Source of the DNA: Maniola hyperantus
Taxonomy: Eukaryota > Arthropoda > Insecta > Lepidoptera > Nymphalidae
Assembly: GCF_902806685.2 (NCBI RefSeq)
Contig: NC_048554.1
Location: 6,882,001 to 6,946,000 of the forward strand
Reading direction: 5' to 3'
DNA: 64,000 nt
The translations under genes were made by a program, and so were the position numbers. The notes beneath the pieces were generated by a model. It saw nothing but the letters and a program-made list of their open reading frames with translations, was not told the DNA's origin and made no database searches. This document shows positions 55,991 through 64,000 of the stretch, in pieces (position 1 is the first letter of the stretch; every line of letters begins with the position of its first letter).

Positions 55991-56194
55991 AGGATTTTAT
56001 TTTTGTTTTGATTTTACAAACTGTATATCGCTGTAAAATCACACGAGGCCCCACATTTTCACGATAAGCTGGGTCAAGTGCACGCCTCCAACAAGAAAGC
56101 TCTCGAGACGAGAGTTGCTTGTCTGCAAAAAAATAATGATGCGCACCATCGCTTTAACGTAAGCATGCTTTTATTAGAATAGATTTTTGAAAGC

Positions 56195-56315
56195 TGATTT
56201 TTTTGTGAGCTCTTCTTAGACCTGGGCGCGTTTGGAACCCTCGTAGCTTTAGTTTTAAGTTTATGTAATTATTTTAGCGTTGAGCTATCGTGAGTGATTT
56301 CCATTATACATATTA
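56195..56315 (+). repeat. LINE 3' end related to 32880-34806
   Basis: ctcttcttagacctgggcgc and gtttggaaccctcgtagctt match the complement of 32925-32975. ttttagcgttgagctatcgt-gagtgatttcc continues, shared with 35303-35340. Confidence 0.6.
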
Positions 56316-56529
56316 CTAGCTTATGCTCGCGACTTCGTTCACGTGGACTACACAAACAAACCCGTATTTCACCCCTTTAGGGGTTGAATTTTCAAAAATT
56401 ATTTTCGTAACGGATGCCTACGTCATAGAAGCTACCTGCATACCAAATTTCAGCCCAGTCCAGTAGTTTGAGCAGTGCGTTGATAGATCAGCCAGTCAGT
56501 CAGTCACATTTTCCTTTTATTTATTTAGA
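56316..56529 (-). mobile_element. Helitron-like element, family b (full length, 214 bp)
   Basis: Minus-strand borders A|TCTAAATAAATAAAAGGAAA at 56529 and ...gcgagcataagCTAG|T at 56316; no target duplication. Best intact reference for the family in this window. Confidence 0.7.
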
Positions 56530-57254
56530 TTTACGTAATTAATTCACCAATCACCACTAAATTATATCATCTTACTAACTAAAATCTAACAATTCTGACG
56601 ATCAAAATGAGTAAAATGACTTTTGAAACACTTGCTTACATAACATGAATTTTGTACTGAACAATGCTAGCTAAATGGTACGATAAGTATGGTACCTACT
56701 CTAAATATTATTTTAATGACTTGTCGTTAAAGTAAACCAAACACTTAAATTAAATCGACATCATTAAATAATATTGTTAACGATCGCACATAAAAGTTGC
56801 TGTTATTTATTTATTGATATTCGACCTTGTATCAGACTAATTAAAAATGGCTGCAAATCATTTCAAAAAATCCAGGAGGTACATATTAGGTATCATTACT
56901 AGATCTCATATTCATAAGAGCGAACATAAAACTTAAAATTAGCTATGTAACCTTTTATTATTTTATTTATAGGTATTTGGTAGGTGTGTTACATAATGGG
57001 TTACATTAATTATTACAAAGCTGTAGGTAGGGGAAAGAAGTTCAAAATACCTATAATTCATAACGGATTAGCTCCCAAACAAAAGCCTTACTCAAAATAT
57101 GATTTATTACACACACATATCTTATATTATTTACCGGCTATGTACTTTAAGTATATGATAAACAGAAAGAAACACTGTTCACTACATAAATCATGTCACG
57201 TAATAAGCAACAAAGGCAGTTTTTGTACGCTGTACAGTTCATCGCTTACTTTAA
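56530..57254. other. Intron DNA, nothing recognised
   Basis: The plus frame 56984-57355 runs into a MITE and is not a gene. Confidence 0.35.
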
Positions 57255-57507
57255 GGGATGATTTATGCCAACACGAGGCGCGCCTCGTACGTTGCACGGC
57301 CGGCGTTCGCCACGGACGAGGCACGGATTCAAAACACCACGAACATTTTATATGAAGCTGTTCATGCTTCACCGTGTGGCGTAAGTGCACGGACAAGGCA
57401 CGGTTGAACTGTTCATATAAAATGTTCGTGATGTTTGAATCCGTGTCTTATCCGCGCTTCATATGTGGCACGTCCCGCGCCCGCCACGTGTTGGCATAAA
57501 TCATCCC
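57255..57507. mobile_element. 253-bp palindromic MITE with TAA target duplication (PIF/Harbinger-type)
   Basis: TIR gggatgatttatgccaacac at 57255 with its complement ending at 57507, flanked by taa (57252-57254 and 57508-57510). TWA duplications are typical of PIF/Harbinger. The interior is also palindromic (cgaacattttatatgaa / ttcatataaaatgttcg) and CpG-rich. No transposase. Confidence 0.75.
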
Positions 57508-57654
57508 TAACTCAGTCTTATGATATTTGAGGACGCGCATGATAATGCCGAGGTGTTTGCAAAAAACAATTCCCTTTATACCACTTTGTACTAATCTTTA
57601 AATGCATTTCTGTCGTATATTTTATAATTATCATCATCACGTCAAGCATGTATA

Positions 57655-57725
57655 GTTTTGTTTTGCTTGATCAATTTCAATTCAATTTCAATTTCAATTT
57701 TCATTTATTGCATTTCCATAAACTA
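57655..57725 (-). repeat. LINE tail (antisense)
   Basis: The minus strand reads ggaaatgcaataaatgaaaa then (ttgaaa)n, the form of a retroposed 3' end. Confidence 0.4.
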
Positions 57726-57999
57726 CATCATATTATGTACAAAGTATTATGGATACCCAGTTTGGGTGTCGCAATGTGGTCCTTAGACCTTAGTAGGAAG
57801 ACCCATATTATTATTTATTTTTATGTTCGTCAAGCAGCTTGATGCGATCGTCAAGCAGTTTAATCAAGCAAACGGCACTTTTCTCATCTCGAACACTGTC
57901 TGAACGTCGTCGCGTCAAGCAAAAATATAAAATCGCATCAATCACCGTCATGCATGTAAATGCTTGATGTTTGTAAACGGTAAAATGCTTTGTTGCCTT

Positions 58000-58083
58000 C
58001 CAGTAGTTAGAGCTGTGCGTTGAAAGATCAGTCAGTCAGTCAGATTTTCCTTTTATATATATATACCTACCTACTTATATAGA
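58000..58083 (-). mobile_element. Helitron-like family b, 3'-truncated
   Basis: Minus-strand start A|TCTATATAAG at 58083 with an inserted (ta)n/taggtagg stretch, then aaaaggaaaatctgactgac and ctgatctttcaacgcacagc. Confidence 0.55.
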
Positions 58084-58087
58084 TTTT

Positions 58088-58190
58088 CATATTTCTAGCT
58101 ATCAGTATTTCTAACTTTCTTTACATTATCATATTTCTAGCTATTAGTATTTCTAACTTTCTTTACATTTCTTAACATAGGAAAATAAAA
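58088..58190 (+). repeat. Tandem duplication, 52-bp unit x2
   Basis: catatttctagctatcagta/ttagta, then tttctaactttctttacatt, in two copies with one or two differences. Confidence 0.7.
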
Positions 58191-59489
58191 GTTCGAAACA
58201 TTTACCCCTCATATTATGTTTTTATTGGTTTACTTTTTACAAATAATTACATTACATTAATTAATTTTTGTCGTGATATTCATCTATTGATTAAGTAAAT
58301 ATTTACTTTATTTACCTACCTATTTGTAACATAACATGTACAAATTTTAGAAACTTTATAAAATACACGATTGAAAAAGCTGTTATGGTATAATATCATA
58401 TCATTGTTTAAATAAATAAGTAATTAGAGGCCTAAGAGATCCTTGCATACCTGTTTGAACACCTTCACTGTTTATTTAAACCTGACAACAAAATGATACA
58501 GGCACGTATATAGCCATCTTTATGCTGAAATCGCATTGAATTAATAGCAAATAGGAGTGCTGGATCGATGCAATTATCTTTGTTATGTCCAGTATGCCAG
58601 ACGCCAGTAGGGTTAATACTTAGGTACTGTAACGAGAGTAAACTAAGTTCACATGACTGTTGCGTTGGAAACAACAGAACTTCATCTGTAACGTATGACA
58701 GTCAGTCAGTTAGACATTATTTTTCACTCTGTTCTGCATTCGGACCTTAATTCGGACCGCTGCAATGTAAACACGTCTCTTTTGCTTTCCATAATAATTA
58801 CAGTGTGTGCCACAAGGCCACAAGTCATTTTCGTGGTTTTATTCATACGAAGCACCTAATTGAACCTGTGCCTAACACTCCATCAATGACAAAGTTATTT
58901 TTCTATATCTCACGACATAGGTATAAAATATAAATCAAAGCCAAACTTTTAATAAAAGTTAATAGGCATTATTAGAAATTTTTCTTTGGGATGAATATTT
59001 CTCGTGAATAAAATTAGCGTTGTATTGAATTCCCTAGTGTTACTTTCTATTACTTTGCTATTGCTACAATATTTGCTGCTCAACATGCCTCAAGTAATTT
59101 TTAGAACCATCAAAGCAAAGTTTTACACAAGTTATAAACGATATCGATAAAACATGTAAAAATGCTATAGGTACATCAGTGAAAGAATTTTTAGATTATT
59201 TTAACTCAGGAGATTACGCTTACAAATTTTACCTCTTTATAATATCGGTAACCCTATATCTGCGTTACTAGGTCCTAACCGGTTACACTCCCGATACAGA
59301 AAAGTGATAGTCATCTCGCCTCGAAACCTAGCCTTGTTTTTATACGCTTATTTACACAATTATTCTCATGTAGGTATAAACTTAAACACTTCAGCAATAA
59401 ACGTCGCGTTGCGTTGTGTCGTTTTCTTTTACTTTCCAATTAGTGGTTAAATCTTTGTACTTACACAAACATCTATCGTATATCTACTT
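58191..59489. other. Intron DNA, nothing recognised
   Basis: No supported feature. Confidence 0.3.
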
Positions 59490-59645
59490 TTATGATGATT
59501 ATATTAGGTATGATAAAATCTAATGATTATGATAAGTTCATCGAAAAATTCTATTACAATGTAAAGGATTATTTAAATGGTAAGAAAGCTTGGGAATTAG
59601 TTGCTCTAACAGCTTTTAATAAGTCCGCTTGTAGAACTAAAAATT
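59490..59645 (+). pseudogene. LINE C-terminal fragment (same family as 32880-34806)
   Basis: A frame reads DKFIEKFYYNVKDYLNGKKA-WE, matching the C-terminus of the LINE at about 33060-33110. Confidence 0.6.
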
Positions 59646-62600
59646 TAAAATAAGTAAATACTCGGTTTATAATACTACCTATATTCGTACCTATACCTAC
59701 TCAATTTCCTCGAGTTTCCCACAGAAAACCTACCGATATTATAATTTTATCTAGTCACGGAAAATGGTAGGAAGTCAGTAAGTAAGTGCTTCTTAAATTA
59801 TTATAGGTACCTAGTTACCTGCTTATCGTGCTACAACATTACGAGAAGAAGGATTAGATATTGAAATAAATATTATACTTATATACCTATTAGGCATAAA
59901 ATAAATAAATAAAATAAAATTGCTTTATTGCAGGCCATGGCTCATATAGTGTTAGGTAGGTAGTACATTTATAACTTAAAATAGGTGGTACCTAAGTATT
60001 TCACAAACATTCAAACAACAGTAATGAGTTGAATGTTGAAGTCCAATAAGTAAATAGCAGTATAAGTACATCCCTATAAAAAAGTAGCTTATGCTCGCAA
60101 CTTCGCAGTACAAATAACAGCTTTTTCTTTGTAGTTAACGTTTTTCTGTTTTTTGTATTTAATAAGCAAAAAATAAAAATGAAGATAAAATTTTATACGC
60201 TTGTCATACCTACGTGAAAACTTATTAGGTAAGTCTATGATCAATGAAAATGGCACCTCTCCAAGACCAAGCGATCAGTGTTTACAAACATTGAACGAAT
60301 GAAAATAATCGTACATAAGTCCGAAGTATTATAAAGCGATGATTTGAGTTCTCTTTCCACTTTATGAATGGAATATAAATTAACAGCTTTAACAGATGTG
60401 TCAAATTTTTACCCTGTAGAGGAAAGGCTGGTACAGATTTTTACTTAATGTCTACTTTACTTTCTTTAGACAATACTGATTTAACATTTGAAATCGCAAT
60501 TAAAATACAGAAATCTTTGTAATTCTAATTCCTAACCTAAACGCTCCGTAAAGATATGTCACGAATTTTGTCGTATATAACACCGTATGGTAGAGTTATA
60601 TTTTATTTATCGATTTATATATCAATCAACTCTTGGCGGTCAGGCTAAGTACTTACTAAAAATAAATATTGCAATGTAGAACTAAGCATCGATAGCAATA
60701 CATTCTGTTATGCTATTGGAAATATTATGTTCGCCTAGATACCTACATAATAATACCTTATCTAATCTTAAATAATAATTAACAAATATTATTTGATTAT
60801 TGTAGCAATAATTATTAGAAAATGAATAAATGTACACACACCTACACAACTACTATGAATCTGCATTTAATTTAACTTACACAAGATTTTCATTTTGGAA
60901 ACTAATAACTACTTAGGAATTTGAATTCTCCTTTTAATATTGTATACCTACCTATACATACCTACAGTCATTCTGATATTTGGAATACTTAGATAGTTCG
61001 GGCATATAAATTTGAATTCTTTATAATTATACTTAAAATCTATAGACAAAGTAAGGCTCAAATCATATATTATGTTTAAAGTAAAAACACATAAAACTTC
61101 CTCAAATAACTGCCGGACGTGATTTAAGAAGTAGGTATCATCGCGATATCTGATACTTCTGGTTATCAATTATATTATTATCATTCAATAAACGACACGA
61201 ATCACGGACATCTAATTACAGAACAGGCTGGTAGGTACCAGCCCGCATATTAGCACGCAACTTACTACTTATGATTGCGACATCACTTTCACTCGCTAAC
61301 TACTGACTTTAAATAAGCAGACGGTTGCAATATTGCGATAGATTTTTTATTTATTTATTCCGTATTGGGTTCAAAGCTGAATTCTAAAGATCGTTAGAGA
61401 TTAAGGTTCTTAAATTATTACCTATTTTACTTATTGAAAAAATGAGTACGAATTTTAAAATTTTTTCGCGGCTTGCAGATTTATGTTTCATCACTCAATA
61501 GGAACTCAATAATAGGTACGTAAAAGTTCCTACTAACACGTTGATTTAAAGACTTTTAGCTTTATTTCTATCTAGTCACTCCTATCTAATCAAATTTCTC
61601 GAAACATTAACATTCGATACGTAGGTATGGAAATAGTTTATTTTTCCTTATTTTAACACATTTTTATTGTACCTACCTACTCAATGGCTTCTCTTAATAA
61701 AGCTTTCCTTAAATCCAATTGATACTCTTGTATCATTACAGTTTAATGTTGATCATATCAAAAGATCAGTGTTCTTACATAATTGAAGTAGTGACATCCT
61801 TCTTCTATGTATTTCAGATTGTTAAGTATATGATGTGTTATTTCCTGCCATCATGTGCATTGTGCAATGTTCATCTTTAGTGTTAAATAGGCAGTAGGCG
61901 TTCTTCCTCATTGGCGGTTAATGCATGTCAGCTGTTATTGTCTGAACTGTTGCATTCAATGCAATAATAAAGTTTAATAAATATAAGGTTGGTTTTTTGT
62001 TTCGAGTAATTTGTTTTGCAGGTCAATCGCTGATTTACTCTCGATATGGTATTGATACAAGAAAGAGTACGGCCACACGGCGTTATGTAAATGTCAGATA
62101 CTTTACCGACGACAAATACATTTTTTTTCATCGCAAGTTTTCGTTTGATTTTTCTCTCTATATTCAAGTCATCAAAGGTTGCCAGTTAAATATTTCAAGT
62201 AAAGAAACATTAGTATTGGAGTTTGCAATTTGCATGCCTCTATGGTCTTATTAGTGGTCTAACTAGCTGAAGTGTGTTCTTCGTATTCTTTTTCTCTAAT
62301 TTTAAGCGATCCTGAATGCTACTCTACTGATGAAACATTACGATGAGTGCTAAAATAAGACTCACTAAAATGAAATATTATGGCATCTAACTTCAGACTT
62401 TTGTCGAGCACGTTAGTAAAACTGCGTCTTTAAACTCATTGAAGCAATGTGAAAGCAATAATAGCCAAAAGGTCCCACTGAGAGGCCCACACTTGAATCG
62501 ATTTGAAAATTTATCACGAATTAACGTTGGGGCAACTTCAATAAATATTTTATTAATACCATTCATGTCATGTCCGCGTAAATTCTTTTATTCAAAAGGT

Positions 62601-63256
62601 TCATTAAAATAAAAAATGAAGGCATTATTTCATAAAATTTCATGCATTTTTAACATCTAAACCTTGACTTTTCATGCATGAAAATCCTCTATCACGGTAA
62701 TAAAATATCTAATTACTTGAACAAAGCAAACTAAATAGGTATAATCTTGGTCGGAATCACTTTTGCCCTTTACTTTTGCCAGGAAGCAGCGATTGTTCAA
62801 AAAAATTAATTGCTTGATCTACATTAATACGGAACTGAGCAGTAAACCACGCCAATGTCTTTCTGTCACTTCATCAATATTAATTCTAATAACGTAGCCT
62901 CAATAACACTTCAGACTTATTAACAATCAAACGAGGAACGAATGTAACGCCAATTTGTGTAGTCATAATAAATCATCAGCACGCTATAGGCCAAATGCAT
63001 GTCCAAAATAAACAGTAGAGAACGATAGTAAAACCGGCAGCCAATTGGCTGGTAGTCAAACAATCAAGCTAAAGAGCGTAATTCATCGGTTCAATGACAA
63101 AAGCAAACAATGCCTAGTGACGAATTCGAACGATGGCAATTGCGGCTTATTATTGTATCAATGGAGAAATCCACGGTGTGGGCGAGGTGGCGAAACAGTC
63201 ATCGCGAGTCGCAACCAAACACAACCGCATTTGAATGCAACAACAAATTGTTTAAA
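59646..63256. other. AT-rich intron, little recognised
   Basis: A family b 3' scrap (agcttatgctcgcaacttcg) lies at about 60086-60108 and an antisense LINE-type tail at about 59895-59945. Short frames here show no family features. Confidence 0.3.
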
Positions 63257-63303
63257 GGTTAAACAACTTACGGACTACAGGGTAGTCCGTAAGTTGTTTA
63301 ACC
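63257..63303. repeat. Perfect 22-bp hairpin with 3-nt loop
   Basis: ggttaaacaacttacggact-ac (63257-63278), loop agg, then its exact complement (63282-63303). About 480 bp from the first visible exon. Confidence 0.85.
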
Positions 63304-63779
63304 GCGTGTGCCGAATTAAGCAAGTAAACAAACTTCGTATGCGTATCAACGAGCATGTTGTTATCATATCGTTTCTGTTTATTATCAGTTGTTCGATAAG
63401 TTTGTAAATATGACACATATTAAACTTCCATAACTTGCAATTTTTGACTAGCCCATTTGAATAACGAAAACTTTACCAACACGGAACAGAAAGTTTACCA
63501 ACATAAACTTAACTGGCAAACCTTAGCTCTACCCACTCGTAAATACCAACAGGCAATGTGGTACAGATGTTTATTTAAGCAATTGACATTTTGATATCCT
63601 TTAGATTCGCTTTTAGATGAATTAATTGAGGGTCCAATTGTAGCATTCTTAATCGATTCAAAAGCAATTCATGTAGATATAGTGCTTTGTTTGAATACAA
63701 TGCCTAAAGGGGAATAAGGATTCTGAAGTTGGTTTCCATTTTGGTTAATGCTATTGATGGAGTAGATCATTTTGTTTAC
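63304..63779. other. Intron DNA next to the first visible exon, nothing recognised
   Basis: Ends with the donor gtaaac at 63779-63774. Confidence 0.4.
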
Positions 63780-64000
63780 CTGTTTTTGGGTTTTATCAGG
63801 AAGTATGACAGATAGCTCAAAGGATCTGTTCTTTTTGTCGCGGCTGCCGGATCTCATCAGTTTTGAAGAGGTTCGCGTTATGCTCTGCGCCTTCTCCGGT
63901 AGCTTCAGCGCTACGATGGACATGCTGCGCGAGAGGCGCCTCCCAAGCTTGCGCGTGCGCAGAGACATCGAACCACTGAGCCCTCGCCTCCGAGTCTCCT
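63780..64000 (-). CDS. Most upstream visible exon of a PLEKHG5-like RhoGEF gene (partial at window edge)
   Basis: Codes a basic, Ser/Arg-rich N-terminal segment followed by SVILPDKTQKQ, the first strand pair of a Ras-binding/ubiquitin-like fold. The exon ends at 63780 in a CAG followed by the donor gtaaac (63779-63774, minus strand), in phase 0. The first Met I would choose is at 63968, giving 63 codons. The frame stays open upstream of it to the window edge (Glu-Thr-Arg-Arg-Arg...), so translation may begin further upstream. The join to the exon at 3887 reads ...KTQKQ|VTVWGNSTV..., a continuous domain with matching phase, and this is why I assign both to one gene. An RBD before a DH domain is known in PLEKHG5; as I recall, Drosophila GEFmeso, a Ral effector, is related. 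The family call is inference from domain order, not from a search. Confidence 0.68.

Larger units (their letters stand above)
3888..63779 (-). other. Inferred single ~59.9-kb intron of the RhoGEF gene
   Basis: Defined by donor gtaaac at 63779-63774 and the acceptor ag at 3889-3888, in phase 0. I saw no further exon of the same gene between them on the minus strand, although a short or alternative exon could be missed. It contains the BEL element and nearly all the other repeats listed here. Confidence 0.6.

Noticed and set aside
56984..57355. Plus-strand frame of 123 codons
   Set aside because: Its second half is the inside of a palindromic MITE and its first half has no recognisable domain.
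63045..63407. Plus-strand frame of 120 codons near the first visible exon
   Set aside because: It runs straight through the perfect hairpin and has no family features; antisense to the host gene.

Overview
This is a 64-kb stretch of animal nuclear DNA, almost certainly from a moth or butterfly (Lepidoptera). It is AT-rich, has spliced genes, and carries many GTAGGTAC-type microsatellites. It also has many repeats ending in CTAGT with 'cgcggacgaagtcgcgggcat'-type 3' ends, which I know from lepidopteran genomes. The order is inferred from repeat style, not from a species-specific gene.

The only host gene I can support runs on the minus strand across the whole window. Its most upstream visible exon is at 63780-64000, the next at 3572-3887 and the next at 1589-2856. 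Splice sites and codon phases fit: phase 0 across the first junction and phase 1 across the second. The spliced product starts with a basic Ser/Arg-rich leader, then a Ras-binding-like (ubiquitin-fold) segment that spans the large intron. A Dbl-homology (RhoGEF) domain follows, interrupted by about 300 acidic, Ser-rich residues. This is the order expected of a PLEKHG5-like RhoGEF. The rest of the gene lies beyond both window edges. About 59.9 kb of the window (3888-63779) would be one intron.

The intron is packed with mobile DNA. The most striking item is a complete BEL/Pao LTR retrotransposon (20673-27235, minus strand, the same orientation as the host gene). Its 359-bp LTRs look identical by eye, it has a 5-bp target duplication (gtacc), an initiator-Met tRNA primer site, and intact gag and pol. 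The two genes share one frame and are separated by a single amber codon. Around it lie many short Helitron-like elements with A|TC...CTAG|T borders, including a head-to-tail array at 12.4-13.6 kb and an inverted composite relative at 18.9-19.7 kb. There are also Tc1/mariner-type and PIF/Harbinger-type MITEs with clear target duplications, a two-copy palindromic MITE family, two tRNA-derived SINE families, a frame-broken jockey/CR1-type LINE (about 32.9-34.8 kb) and several LINE tails, and a 51-bp-arm foldback at 35.3 kb.

Between these are AT-rich stretches in which I recognise nothing. Short open frames there look like chance or repeat-derived frames. Possible regulatory DNA includes a GC-rich patch at 5.23-5.35 kb, with a CRE palindrome and an NRF1-type site, lying 1.3 kb upstream of the second exon. 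No tRNA or rRNA gene, CRISPR array or prokaryotic feature was seen.
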